From contig SVKO01000002.1 in assembly GCA_015068455.1 (NCBI GenBank), forward strand, positions 1 through 64,000: a DNA stretch of 64,000 bases, in the 5' to 3' direction. The notes below the pieces were generated by a model, which saw only the letters and a program-made list of their open reading frames with translations, was not told the origin of the DNA and did no database searches. A program made the translations under genes and the position numbers. The DNA comes from Oscillospiraceae bacterium. GTDB lineage: Bacteria > Bacillota > Clostridia > Oscillospirales > Oscillospiraceae. Shown here in pieces: positions 46,530-56,259 of this stretch (positions within the stretch are counted from its first letter, which is position 1; each line of letters starts with the position of its first letter).

Positions 46530-47072
46530 ATGAGAAAACTGCTGTCTAAAGTGAGATTCCTCCTGATCAGTGCAGGTGTTCCGTGGAAGGATGAACGGTT
46601 CTCAAAGGATCTGCAGCGCTGGAAATCGGTTATCGGCATCAGGGGAACGGACAAAGAGGCATTACGAACCCTGCTGTCAACCGACAAGGCATTCCGATCC
46701 CTGTACCTTTACAGGCAGAAGAATCGGCCATACAGAAGATGGGTCAGATTGCTCTATCCGCCACTGGATTCGCTGTATATCATGACGCCGGACATTGGCG
46801 GCGGGCTCTTCATTCAGCACGGATTCAGCACCTATATCGCGGCGGAGTCCATCGGTGAGAACTGCTGGATCAATCAGCAAGTGACCATTGGATATAAGGA
46901 CAGCTCCAGACCGCCGATCATTGGAAATGATGTGATGATCACCTGCGGCGCAAAAGTGCTTGGCCCGATCACGATCGGCGATCATGTCACCATCGGCGCA
47001 AACGCGGTTGTGGTAAAGGATCTGCCATCCGATTCTGTATGGGGCGGAGTTCCAGCAAAACGGATCCGATAA
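46530..47072 (+). CDS. Serine-acetyltransferase-like hexapeptide acyltransferase
   Basis: 180 residues. The C-terminal left-handed helix (GGGLFIQHGFSTYIAAESIG, CWINQQVTIGYKD, VTIGANAVVVKDLPSDSVWG) includes the IQHG catalytic-His motif. The N-terminal 80 residues are helical. It probably acetylates a sugar using acetyl-CoA. It begins 11 bp after the DUF1919 gene. A 125-bp gap follows before the sulfatase gene. Confidence 0.84.
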   Translation: MRKLLSKVRFLLISAGVPWKDERFSKDLQRWKSVIGIRGTDKEALRTLLSTDKAFRSLYLYRQKNRPYRRWVRLLYPPLDSLYIMTPDIGGGLFIQHGFSTYIAAESIGENCWINQQVTIGYKDSSRPPIIGNDVMITCGAKVLGPITIGDHVTIGANAVVVKDLPSDSVWGGVPAKRIR

Positions 47073-47197
47073 TTGATGCGTTTGAGGAAAACTGACGCCC
47101 CGGCTATGAGTCGGGAAAGCATGAAAATGGAGAAGGCTTGCATACGGGATAATCAATGAGTAGATCTTCGTTTATTTAACGAGAAAGAATTGAAAAA

Positions 47198-49354
47198 ATG
47201 AAAACAAGAAGTAACAAATGGCTTTTGACGGGCATCTCGGCGGCAGTGTTTTATACATACTTTCTTACGTTGAATATTGTCAGGTCAGGAATTGTATGTG
47301 CTGCCGCTCTGCTTTCGCTGTTATTGATTTATCAGAATAGAAACAGAAGCCGACAATTCTTAAAGAAATATGTCTTGCTCGAGCTCTCAATCATTATTCT
47401 TTCTGCAACTTACTTTTATGACTATTGGATCAACGCAAACAGGGTAAAGATATTTGCGTCAAAGCTGTCAATGCAATCCGGCACGCTTCTGCTCTTGCTT
47501 GCGCTTTTATGCGCGGCTGCGGCGTTTTATGGATTGAACATTCTGATTACCTGTGTCGTAAATCACCAAATAACGGAGAAGATACACGGATTGCTAAAGC
47601 AACGACCTTTGATATTAAACGGGCTGCTTTTGTTTGGTATATTGTTGCTTCAATTATTCCAGTTTCAACGGAGTTCGCTGAGTGACAGGGCGTTTTTGTT
47701 TCAAATTGATTTTAAATATTATTTTGCCAATCTGCTGCCACTGCTGACGATTTATCTTCTTTTATTTCTGATTATTCGGAAAGAAAAAAGTGCCGCACTG
47801 GTTAGCTGCATTTTGGTATCACTATTCAGTGTTACAAATTATTATGTAATCCAGTTTCACGGGGCACCTCTGTTTCCAAGCGAATTCGCAAATACCAAAG
47901 CGGCGATCAACGTTCTGTCGGGGTATTCTTTTGTGCTTGGTCCTCAGGTTTTTGATATTATCGCTGTATTGATGGCAGAGCTTTGTTTTATAAAACAAAT
48001 GCACACGTCAGTGGGTTGGAAGACATACAAAACAGTATTGCTGCTTGCTGGTGCTGCAGCTGCGGCCTTCGTTTTGCTGTTCAGTCCTTTCTCGCTGAGA
48101 GAACGGTATCCGTTCTCATGGAAGTTTGATATTGCATATGACGGCTTTGTACACTGCTCTGCCGCCAATTTAAAAAAATATGTTCATCCGATTCGCAAGC
48201 CGAATGGATACAAAAGCGAGGCAATCAGCATTCCTGATGTCGATAACCGGTCTGCTTCGGAGCAAAAGCCCGATATTGTTGTAATTGTGAACGAAACGTT
48301 CTGCGATCTGAGTATCTTTAGTGATATTCAGGCGGATCAGGATTATATGGATGGTTTTTACCATATTAATAATGCCCGATATGGTTTTGCCTTTTCGACA
48401 ATGATTGGCAGCGGAACAAATAATTCGGAATTTGAAGTCCTGACTTCGGATTCAATGTATCTTTTGAACAGCTCCGCACCGTTTAATTATATCAATTTTA
48501 ATGAAAAGAATTCCACGTTCTTAGAATATTTGAAATCACTGGGATATGATACCTATGCAATGCATGCCATGTCCCCGGCGAACTATTCAAGAGGAGTGGC
48601 CTATCCCGCTTTGGGCTTTAATCATGTATTCCTGGGAGATAACCGGGCTTGTGATATCAACTATTACGGGAATAGGCAGGTTTTGGATAAGGATGAATAT
48701 AAAGGAATAATCTCACTGCTTGAGGAGAAAACAGAGCACCCCAGGTTTTTCTATCTGCTGACGTACCAAAATCATGGAGGATATGAGCAAAATGATGCTT
48801 CGTTTGATCTGATTCATACAACAGGGAATTATGGAGATTTGACGGATGATGTAAATGAGTATCTGACTTCTGTTTCCTTTTCTGCGTCGGCAATTCATGA
48901 TCTAATTGATTATCTTCGTAATTCTGACCATCCGGTGATGCTATGTATGGTTGGAGATCATCCTCCTGTTTTTCTGAACCAAATTGAGGGCAAACAAGGC
49001 ATGACGCCGGATGAAGCACAGCTTTGGCAACATGCTGTGCCCTATGTGATCTGGGCAAATTTTGAGTATAAAACGGAGGAAATATCGGAATATGCCAGTA
49101 TGACCGATTTGATTCCTATGATGCTGGCATCGACGAATATGCCGATGACGCCGTTCTATCAGCAGGTGCTGAATGTTCATAAGAAGATCCCCGTTCGAAC
49201 GTCTTTTGGAATTTGCGTGGATTCGAATGGAGATATAAAGCACTTTGACGACAACGATTATCTGGACGAAGATTTAACGCAGTATTTCTTTATGGAGTAC
49301 AATGAATTGCTCGGCGGAGAAGATTATAAATCGGAACTTTTTCAAATTCCTTGA
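47198..49354 (+). CDS. LtaS-like membrane sulfatase / phosphoglycerol transferase
   Basis: 718 residues. About eight hydrophobic helices precede residue 300; an outer sulfatase domain follows with VIVNETFCDLSIFSD (metal), MIGSGTNNSEFEVLT (candidate Thr nucleophile) and MVGDHPPVFLN (metal-binding Asp/His). It lies outside the 15543 homologue in composition and position and belongs to the polysaccharide operon, so it may add glycerol phosphate to this glycan. The ATG has only a weak ribosome site (GAGAAAGAA). Confidence 0.87.
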   Translation: MKTRSNKWLLTGISAAVFYTYFLTLNIVRSGIVCAAALLSLLLIYQNRNRSRQFLKKYVLLELSIIILSATYFYDYWINANRVKIFASKLSMQSGTLLLLLALLCAAAAFYGLNILITCVVNHQITEKIHGLLKQRPLILNGLLLFGILLLQLFQFQRSSLSDRAFLFQIDFKYYFANLLPLLTIYLLLFLIIRKEKSAALVSCILVSLFSVTNYYVIQFHGAPLFPSEFANTKAAINVLSGYSFVLGPQVFDIIAVLMAELCFIKQMHTSVGWKTYKTVLLLAGAAAAAFVLLFSPFSLRERYPFSWKFDIAYDGFVHCSAANLKKYVHPIRKPNGYKSEAISIPDVDNRSASEQKPDIVVIVNETFCDLSIFSDIQADQDYMDGFYHINNARYGFAFSTMIGSGTNNSEFEVLTSDSMYLLNSSAPFNYINFNEKNSTFLEYLKSLGYDTYAMHAMSPANYSRGVAYPALGFNHVFLGDNRACDINYYGNRQVLDKDEYKGIISLLEEKTEHPRFFYLLTYQNHGGYEQNDASFDLIHTTGNYGDLTDDVNEYLTSVSFSASAIHDLIDYLRNSDHPVMLCMVGDHPPVFLNQIEGKQGMTPDEAQLWQHAVPYVIWANFEYKTEEISEYASMTDLIPMMLASTNMPMTPFYQQVLNVHKKIPVRTSFGICVDSNGDIKHFDDNDYLDEDLTQYFFMEYNELLGGEDYKSELFQIP

Positions 49355-49411
49355 CATGAAGAATGGAAGTATACGGGTTTCTTTTGAACAAGGCGGACAA
49401 GGATAGAGCGT

Positions 49412-49585
49412 ATGGGCATTATTATTGGAAGAGACCATATGGAAACGAGAGCGGGTTGTCGCTATAAACTGCTCGATGATGTCAGATTGGCATGCGCAGT
49501 CTTCGTTGTGATTATCCATCTGGGATATGGGGACTCGTTTGCAGCAATCCCGTGGCCTGTTTGGGATCTGAAAAATGTTTTCTGA
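49412..49585 (+). pseudogene. Truncated acyltransferase-3 remnant
   Basis: A 57-codon open frame ends at TGA after CRYKLLDDVRLACAVFVVII and HLGYGDSFAAIP. It aligns with the start of the complete acyltransferase at 57455 (YYKMLDIVKLACSCLVVMIH, QGFGDSFAIIP) and then stops. It is the first helix of a protein that should be about 340 residues, so it is a remnant. A metallophosphatase gene follows in the same order as at the right end of the island. Confidence 0.75.
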
Positions 49586-49606
49586 CGATCTTTGGAGATA
49601 ATAAAA

Positions 49607-50500
49607 TTGAATTCTGCAAAAAAAAGAGGACTGCCAAAGCTCCTCAGAATGGTTTTGGCTCTGTTTGCGATCCTTGTCACTGTAATCGCCATTTCTTATA
49701 TCATGTGCCTTTGCTGCATCAAGACAACGCAATACGACATTGCATTGGAAGGAATTGAAAACCCAGTCCGGCTTGTTGTTGTGGCAGACACGCATGGCAA
49801 AGTGTTCGGCAAAGATAATATGCCGCTGTACAAAAAAATCAGAGCACAAGAGCCGGATGTCATTGTGCTGCTGGGTGATCTGCTTCCGTCAGAGTTTGAG
49901 AAGGCAGACAAAGCCGATGTGATAGATCTCACGCAAAAAATGCATGGCATTGCGCAGGTCTTTTTTGCTATGGGGAACCATGAAAGAAAGTATTCCGAGA
50001 AATATGGCAACGGCTGGCTCAATCAGATCCGCGATACGGGGGCCATCGTTTTCGATGAAGAGTGCAAAGATATATCGCTGAATGGGAATACGATTCGATT
50101 TGGAAGCACTATGGGACACGGGTTCCTTTTCGGACGAACGAGAGAAGAATTTGAAGCTTCACCTGAGTATGCTGTATTGTCAACGCTGGAAAGCAGTCCT
50201 TACCCGGCGATCCTCCTGGCGCACATGCCGGATACCATCGCATTTGAGGACGCCCGGCGATGGTGGCATATCGATCTGGCGTTATGCGGACATACGCACG
50301 GCGGCGTGATACGCATCCCGGGGAAGGGTGGATTATATGCTCCGGTACAAGGCTGGTGGCCGCCATTTGATTATGGCGAATATCAACTGAATGACCGGAT
50401 GCATATGATTATCACATCCGGAATATCCGGGCACAATCATATTCCGAGAATTTTTAATTTGCCCGAAATTTGCGTGGTTAATCTCATCCCTGCCGAGTGA
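49607..50500 (+). CDS. Membrane-anchored metallophosphatase
   Basis: 297 residues. One N-terminal membrane helix (about 15-38), then a calcineurin-like phosphoesterase: VVADTHGKVFG, LLGDLL, GNHER, LLAHMPD and LCGHTHGG hold all the metal ligands. It probably acts outside the membrane; the substrate is unknown. TTG at 49607 has GGAG 9 bases upstream. Its closest relative in the window is the protein encoded at 58638. It may remove phosphate from the carrier lipid or from the polymer. Confidence 0.85.
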   Translation: MNSAKKRGLPKLLRMVLALFAILVTVIAISYIMCLCCIKTTQYDIALEGIENPVRLVVVADTHGKVFGKDNMPLYKKIRAQEPDVIVLLGDLLPSEFEKADKADVIDLTQKMHGIAQVFFAMGNHERKYSEKYGNGWLNQIRDTGAIVFDEECKDISLNGNTIRFGSTMGHGFLFGRTREEFEASPEYAVLSTLESSPYPAILLAHMPDTIAFEDARRWWHIDLALCGHTHGGVIRIPGKGGLYAPVQGWWPPFDYGEYQLNDRMHMIITSGISGHNHIPRIFNLPEICVVNLIPAE

Positions 50501-50550
50501 ATGTATAAGTTCCATTGACCTTAATAATCTGACAGAAAGTGGGTTGACAT

Positions 50551-51582
50551 ATGAAACCATTGATTTCTGTGATCCTCCCGATTTACAATATGGAGCTCTA
50601 TCTGGAGCGCTGTCTGGACTCGATTTTGGGCAGCAGCTATCATAATCTTGAGATCATCTGCGTGGACGACGGCAGCAAAGACGGCTCCCTGGAGATCCTG
50701 CGCCGCTATGAAGCTGCAGATCCCCGGGTCATCGTAATCGCGAAGGAGAACGGCGGCGTTTCCTCTGCCAGAAATGCAGGCCTGGATCGCATGACAGGGG
50801 CGTTTGTCAGCTTCATCGATCCGGATGATTTTATTCACCCCAGGTATTTTGAGCTGCTTTTCCGCGCGCTCACCGAGGCGAACGCGGATATCAGCATTTG
50901 CGGCTTTCGGAGAGTGGAGGACAAGGATTTGCCGCTGCCGACGGATTTGGAGGAAGACGCCGGAGCCGCCGCGGAAACGCTTGACTGTGTTCAGCTGTTC
51001 AAGAATCATGACTACAGATCGTTATGCTGGGGCAGGTTGTTCCGGGCTGCACTGCTGCGCGGACTCCGTTTCGACGAAGGCCTGAACTACTCCGAAGATT
51101 CAGCGTTTTTTGCCTCGGTCGGGGAGCACAACCCGCAGATGACGACGGCTGTGATTCCGAATAAGCTGTACTACTATTATCAGCGAGAGAATTCGCTGGC
51201 CTGGCAGACGGATGTTCCCGGCAGATTCAAGGCGGCAAAGCTGTTTGCGGACAAGGTGCTGCAGTCGCCGGAGAACAGCGCCGTGTATCTTGATCAGGCG
51301 GTCAAGCGCTGCCTTTCCACCCGTTATCTGGCGGGGCATATCCTTCCGGACAGGGAAATCGCGCGGGATTGCGGGCGCTTGCTGAAAGCCTGCCGAAAGA
51401 GGTTCGGAAAAACAACGGTGTATTCCGCAAAAGAAAAGATGATCTACTCGACGTTTATCCGTTTCCCGGGCGCCTACTGGCTTTATCGCAGCATTACGGA
51501 GCCGGACATGTGGGCCTGGGAAAAGGCGGAGCGCAAAAAGCGCCGGGAGGCTGAAAAGAATAATACTCCGAATCAGGTTTGA
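50551..51582 (+). CDS. Glycosyltransferase family 2 (tandem family A)
   Basis: 343 residues. ISVILPIYNMELYLERCLDS, CVDDGSKDGSLEIL, NGGVSSARNAGLDRMTG and FIDPDDFIHPR are in order; the metal motif is DPDD. It is very similar to the protein encoded at 53973 through the whole N-terminal half and again at the C-terminus (PGAYWLYRSI / PGIYWLHRIV). The C-terminal 20 residues are highly charged. Confidence 0.88.
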   Translation: MKPLISVILPIYNMELYLERCLDSILGSSYHNLEIICVDDGSKDGSLEILRRYEAADPRVIVIAKENGGVSSARNAGLDRMTGAFVSFIDPDDFIHPRYFELLFRALTEANADISICGFRRVEDKDLPLPTDLEEDAGAAAETLDCVQLFKNHDYRSLCWGRLFRAALLRGLRFDEGLNYSEDSAFFASVGEHNPQMTTAVIPNKLYYYYQRENSLAWQTDVPGRFKAAKLFADKVLQSPENSAVYLDQAVKRCLSTRYLAGHILPDREIARDCGRLLKACRKRFGKTTVYSAKEKMIYSTFIRFPGAYWLYRSITEPDMWAWEKAERKKRREAEKNNTPNQV

Positions 51583-51684
51583 CGCCTTTTCTATGCTTGG
51601 ATTGGTGTTTTAAAAGCAAACGCTTGTGTGCGAGAGCTTTTTACAAGACATAATCGTTTTCTGTTTCGCTTAGGGGGAGAAAAA

Positions 51685-52686
51685 ATGGACATTGATCTTG
51701 TCGTTCTTTGGGTAGATGGAAATGATCCGGCATGGAGAGCGGAAAAAGACAAATACGATACCTCTAAAAAAGATGATTCCAATTCTGACGAACGGTTCCG
51801 GGACTGGGGACTCATGAAGTACTGGTTTCGTGGGATTGAGTCCTTTTTGCCTTGGATTCGCAAAGTGCATTTTGTGACATGGGGACACGTTCCCGATTTC
51901 CTCAATTTGAATCACCCGAAGCTGCATCTGGTCAATCATAAGGACTTTCTGCCCGCAGATGCGCTGCCCACGTTTAATGCCTGTGCGATTGAAATGAATA
52001 TTCATCGAATCGAGGGCCTTGCGGAGCATTTCATCTATTTCAACGATGATATGTTTGTATTGCGGCCGATGAAGGAAGAAGCTTTTTTTGTTGACGGCTT
52101 GCCATGCGCCTATGTTTCGGAATATTCGGTTCCATTTAAAACGTTGGAAACATTTGAATACTTGACAATGAACGGTCTGGGAGTAATTAACCGGCATTTC
52201 TATAAAAAGGATCAGGTCAAAAAATATAGGAAAAAATATATCAACAAAGCGTATACACTGAAAGAAAACATTCGAACACTTATGGCCGAGCTTTTTTATA
52301 AGGGATATTTTGTTGGCTTTTCCCATCATCATGCCCCGGCAGCATTTCTGAAAGAAACGTTTGTTACGCTCTGGAAAAAGGAATATGATTTGTTATGGAA
52401 CACGACCCGGCATCGTTTTCGTGATCCAAAAGATCTGAATCAATGGGTCGCGATCTGGTGGCAGGCTGCCAGAGGGCAATTTCAACCTTATCCGGTGGAC
52501 AACTATATGCGGCAAATCAATCAAGAGACGATTGCCGACGTTTGCGGTACAATCAAGAATCAAACCCATTGTTTTTTATGCATCAACGACAGAGCGGAAA
52601 CGGCTGCTATCGAAGAATACGCGGCACGAATTGCGGAGGCATTTGAGACAATCCTTCCCGAGAAAAGCGGATTTGAAAAAGCGTGA
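51685..52686 (+). CDS. Stealth-family sugar-phosphate transferase
   Basis: 333 residues. The Stealth signature starts at residue 2 (DIDLVVLWVDGNDPAW), then RFRDWGLMKYWFRGIESFLP, LPTFNACAIEMNIHRI and FIYFNDDMFVLRP. Stealth proteins transfer hexose-1-phosphate to make phosphodiester-linked capsule chains. This supports a phosphate-rich polymer together with LicD and the TagB/TagF-like enzyme. The ATG at 51685 follows GGGGGAG; an earlier in-frame ATG at 51628 has no site. Confidence 0.9.
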   Translation: MDIDLVVLWVDGNDPAWRAEKDKYDTSKKDDSNSDERFRDWGLMKYWFRGIESFLPWIRKVHFVTWGHVPDFLNLNHPKLHLVNHKDFLPADALPTFNACAIEMNIHRIEGLAEHFIYFNDDMFVLRPMKEEAFFVDGLPCAYVSEYSVPFKTLETFEYLTMNGLGVINRHFYKKDQVKKYRKKYINKAYTLKENIRTLMAELFYKGYFVGFSHHHAPAAFLKETFVTLWKKEYDLLWNTTRHRFRDPKDLNQWVAIWWQAARGQFQPYPVDNYMRQINQETIADVCGTIKNQTHCFLCINDRAETAAIEEYAARIAEAFETILPEKSGFEKA

Positions 52687-52766
52687 ATTCCCTTGATCGC
52701 GTTCAAAATGATTCGATAAAAACAGAATTGTTGGGAAAGGGATAATTCCAGAAAGCGAGATGACCT

Positions 52767-53720
52767 ATGAATCCATTGATTTCCGTTATCATTCCCGTAT
52801 ATAACATGGAGAGTTATTTAAAGCGTTGCTTGGATTCGGTCATCGAAAATACATGGCGGAACCTGGAGATCCTCTGTGTAAACGATGGAAGCAAAGACAG
52901 TTCCGCTGAAATCCTTCAAGAATATGCAAAAAAAGACCCGCGAATTACCGTTATCACCAAAGAAAACGGAGGCTTGTCCTCCGCTCGGAATGCGGGATTT
53001 GCAAAAATGACGGGCGAATTCGTGACCTTTGTTGACTCTGACGACTTTGTGCATCCGCAGTTTTTCGAATTGCTGATACAGGCTCAGAAAGAGACTGGGG
53101 CGGATGTGGTGAACATTGATTTTCTGCACGTGACAGATGAGGACCTGCCGGTGCGTTGGGAGCAGTGTTCGTTTGACCGGCAACAGCTTTTAAAAATTGA
53201 CTGCGGAAAATGTTTTAAAGAAGAACGATTTCGGTCATATGTTTGCAGCAAAATGATCAAAAGAGATTGTATTGGCGAGATTCGATTTCGCGAGTATATT
53301 GCTTATGCCGAAGACAGCGTCTTTATTGCAGAAGTTTGGGAGAAGAATCCCGGACTGATTTGTTATTACCTGGATCAAAAACTGTACGGCTATTATAATC
53401 GCCCGGGTTCTATTGTAAATACGGTCAGAGGCGAGGACAGATTGTCATTAGCCAAGTATCTTCTTGAAAGAGCCGCGCTGTCCAAAGAGAACGAGAAGAT
53501 ATATCTGGGTCAAGCGAAATCCCGACTACTATGGTATCTGAAAAACTATACTTTCACTGAACCCGATCGAGCTGTCACCAAGGAATGCCTGCGGATAATG
53601 CGATCTGGTTTACCATTAATAGTGAGGTCAAACCTATTTTCATCGAGAGAAAAGGCGCACTATATTTTTAAATGCTTCTTCCCGCGAGTACGTAGTTTGA
53701 AAACAATGTTAAAACAATAA
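52767..53720 (+). CDS. Glycosyltransferase family 2 (tandem family A)
   Basis: 317 residues. ISVIIPVYNMESYLKRCLDS, CVNDGSKDSSAEIL, NGGLSSARNAGF and FVDSDDFVHPQF place it next to the proteins encoded at 50551 and 53973. AYAEDSVFIAEVWEKNPGL is the downstream acidic motif. A 252-bp AT-rich gap with no clear gene, promoter or terminator follows. Confidence 0.88.
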   Translation: MNPLISVIIPVYNMESYLKRCLDSVIENTWRNLEILCVNDGSKDSSAEILQEYAKKDPRITVITKENGGLSSARNAGFAKMTGEFVTFVDSDDFVHPQFFELLIQAQKETGADVVNIDFLHVTDEDLPVRWEQCSFDRQQLLKIDCGKCFKEERFRSYVCSKMIKRDCIGEIRFREYIAYAEDSVFIAEVWEKNPGLICYYLDQKLYGYYNRPGSIVNTVRGEDRLSLAKYLLERAALSKENEKIYLGQAKSRLLWYLKNYTFTEPDRAVTKECLRIMRSGLPLIVRSNLFSSREKAHYIFKCFFPRVRSLKTMLKQ

Positions 53721-53972
53721 AGTTGCTGGAGACGGCAAGGTTTTCCGTTAAAAAACACCGATGTTTTGATTTTCAGTGAGAGAAAATGAGTTTCTCAATT
53801 AAGGCATTTTTCCCAAAGTGTTGGAAGAAAATAGTTGTTTGTAAGCAAGGATAATTATTTTCAACGTATTCAAAGAGTTGTCTTCTTTACAATGTTGAGA
53901 ACACAAAAGCTTGTTAAGAGATATCGCTAGTATGAATCTGGGACGATCTAACCAATAATTAGGAGAGTCAAA

Positions 53973-55004
53973 ATGGAGCCTTTGATTTCGGTAATCATTC
54001 CCGTTTATAACATGGAGCTGTATCTGGAGCGTTGCCTGGATTCAGTGATTGGAAATACATACAGGAACCTTGAGATTCTATGTGTAGATGACGGCAGTAC
54101 GGACCGTTCCTTGGAAATCCTCAGAGCGTATGAAGAGAAGGACTCCAGAATCATTGTGATCGCGAAAGAAAACGGCGGGGTGTCCTCTGCCCGGAACGCC
54201 GGGCTCGATCGCATGACAGGAGAATTTGTGACCTTTATCGACTCCGATGATTTTGTACATCCGCAGTATGTGGAACTGTTGTACCATGCGCTGTTGGAGT
54301 GCGGAACCAGTGTCGCAATCTGCGGATTTCAGATAGTTGACGACATTACCGATTCAGAGATACCAGGATCATACTCACTTGATCTTGGGAAAGTGCGCGT
54401 GTGTTCTCTTATCCAAATTTTCAAAACACAAAACCTGAGAGCATATTGCTGGGGGAAGCTGATTCATTGTGAATCAGTGAAAAGTGTCCGATTTTGCGAA
54501 GAACTCAACCTGGCTGAGGATACTACTTTTGTTGCAGAGGTTTATGAGAAAGGAAAGATTGACGATACAACCGTTTTGTCTTATCCTCTGTATTACTATT
54601 ATCAAAGAGAGGGATCTGCCGTTAAAGTCGCAAAGAACGCTCAGCTTTTCCGGTTTGGAAGTGTATGGAATCAACGTCTGCAGAGAAGTGATCGCGATGA
54701 TATCTATCTGGATAAAGCAATTAAATGGTATCTTTCCCTCAGATATCAGGTATCTCATATCTATCCAGACCGGGAAGCGGTACACGAATGCAATAAGCAA
54801 TTAAAGATGCTTCGCCGTTACATCCGTAAAACAAACATTTACAAGATTACCGAAAAAGCCGCTTTTCTGACCTTTATTCGCATTCCAGGGATATATTGGC
54901 TCCATCGTATTGTGGGAGATCCGTCCATATGGAAATGGGAAAAGATAGAGCGACAGAAGCGAATGGCAGAGAGGAAAAAGCGCTCGAGCAAGGAGTCAAC
55001 CTAA
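53973..55004 (+). CDS. Glycosyltransferase family 2 (tandem family A)
   Basis: 343 residues. ISVIIPVYNMELYLERCLDS, CVDDGSTDRSLEIL, NGGVSSARNAGLDRMTG and FIDSDDFVHPQY follow one another. The length equals that of the protein encoded at 50551 and long stretches match exactly, so the two arose by duplication. AGGAGAG precedes the ATG. The preceding 252-bp gap (53721-53972) shows no gene I can support. Confidence 0.88.
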   Translation: MEPLISVIIPVYNMELYLERCLDSVIGNTYRNLEILCVDDGSTDRSLEILRAYEEKDSRIIVIAKENGGVSSARNAGLDRMTGEFVTFIDSDDFVHPQYVELLYHALLECGTSVAICGFQIVDDITDSEIPGSYSLDLGKVRVCSLIQIFKTQNLRAYCWGKLIHCESVKSVRFCEELNLAEDTTFVAEVYEKGKIDDTTVLSYPLYYYYQREGSAVKVAKNAQLFRFGSVWNQRLQRSDRDDIYLDKAIKWYLSLRYQVSHIYPDREAVHECNKQLKMLRRYIRKTNIYKITEKAAFLTFIRIPGIYWLHRIVGDPSIWKWEKIERQKRMAERKKRSSKEST

Positions 55005-55049
55005 GGGGAAACGAATTTATGTGATCCAAGACGCTTTGGGGGGATATTT

Positions 55050-56231
55050 TTGAAATGGTCCAGAATGATTGTTGAATGGTTATGTCAGCTTTTGGCATGT
55101 TTTCTCCGCTTTTTCGGACGGCAGAATTTGATTCTAATGGAAGTCGAGAATGGAACCCGGGAAAATGTCGAAGCTGTTTTAAAGGAGATGCTGCAGAGAA
55201 AAAGTTTCTCAAAATATAAATTCGTTCTGATTTCCATGCACCCGGAAGAATTGCGGCACTTGGAGAACCGGCAGGTTCGGGTGGAGACGCGAGTTTGGTA
55301 CGGAGACAGCCGTAAAGCTCTACGGCGTTTTGCCTGGCTCAAGCTACGGGCGGCAATGATTATTGATGAGAATCTGCAAATTCAAAAAAAGGCATCGAAT
55401 ACCATCCATGTATACCTGTCTCATGGTAGCCCGGTCAAGAGTATCAGAGAGTCCTATAACTGCACGCCAGATACTGATTATATGTTGAGTCAAGCGCCGT
55501 TTTGGAATCCGATTAACGAATATGAATTGCGTATTCCTGTGGAGCGTATGGTTACGCTCGGTTTTCCCAGAAATGACGCGCTGTTCTCGGACAAGTCAGA
55601 TTTACTCAATCTGTTTGATCAGAAATTCAATAAGTTGGTTGTCTGGTATCCCACGTTTCGGCAGCACCGAATTCACGAAGCCGTTATCCCGCAGCACAGT
55701 AGTTTTTCCATCCCGCTGATCCATGATGAGGCTGCGGCACGCAGGATTAACGAGCTCGCTGCTCAGTATGGAATCTTACTGGTGGTGAAGCCCCACCCGG
55801 TGCAGGACCTGTCGCTGATCCGGGAGCTGCAGTTGGATCATCTGATTTTTATCTATGATGATTTCTTTGTTTCGAATGGGATCACGGCGCATGATTTCCT
55901 CGGGAAAACGGATGCGCTGATTACGGACTATTCTTCCATCATTTTTGATTATCTGCTCACCGGAAAGCCCGTTGCCCTGACGATTGAGGATTATGAGCAA
56001 TATAAAGAGCAGCAAGGCTTTGCCATTGACTTTAAGATGCTGAAATCCTGCTCGACAATTTTGGACACGCCGGAGGATTTTGCAGCGTTTTTCCGGGATT
56101 TGGTTGAAGGCAACGATCCGCTCAAAGAAAAACGAGAGGAAGTCATGCGCCTCACCAACACATATCTTGACGGCAACTCCACCAAGCGTGTGGTGGACTG
56201 GATGGAAGAACTGCTGCAACGGCCTCGTTGA
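55050..56231 (+). CDS. CDP-glycerol glycerophosphotransferase family protein (TagB/TagF-like)
   Basis: 393 residues. YLSHGSPVKSI, LGFPRND, WYPTFRQHR, VVKPHPVQD and TDYSSIIFDYLLTGKPV are the Glyphos_transf motifs with both catalytic His regions. Such enzymes move glycerol or ribitol phosphate from a CDP donor onto a lipid-linked glycan on the inner membrane face. The donor could come from the cytidylyltransferase encoded at 27350. The start is TTG at 55050 after a GGGGGGA run. The N-terminal helix may be a membrane association segment. Confidence 0.9.
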   Translation: MKWSRMIVEWLCQLLACFLRFFGRQNLILMEVENGTRENVEAVLKEMLQRKSFSKYKFVLISMHPEELRHLENRQVRVETRVWYGDSRKALRRFAWLKLRAAMIIDENLQIQKKASNTIHVYLSHGSPVKSIRESYNCTPDTDYMLSQAPFWNPINEYELRIPVERMVTLGFPRNDALFSDKSDLLNLFDQKFNKLVVWYPTFRQHRIHEAVIPQHSSFSIPLIHDEAAARRINELAAQYGILLVVKPHPVQDLSLIRELQLDHLIFIYDDFFVSNGITAHDFLGKTDALITDYSSIIFDYLLTGKPVALTIEDYEQYKEQQGFAIDFKMLKSCSTILDTPEDFAAFFRDLVEGNDPLKEKREEVMRLTNTYLDGNSTKRVVDWMEELLQRPR

Positions 56232-56259
56232 ATGTTCGTGGTTGTCTTTTGGAGGGGAA

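Noticed and set aside
53721..53972. The 252-bp AT-rich gap as a promoter or small RNA locus
   Set aside because: I looked for -35/-10 pairs and hairpins on both strands and found only weak, poorly spaced matches.
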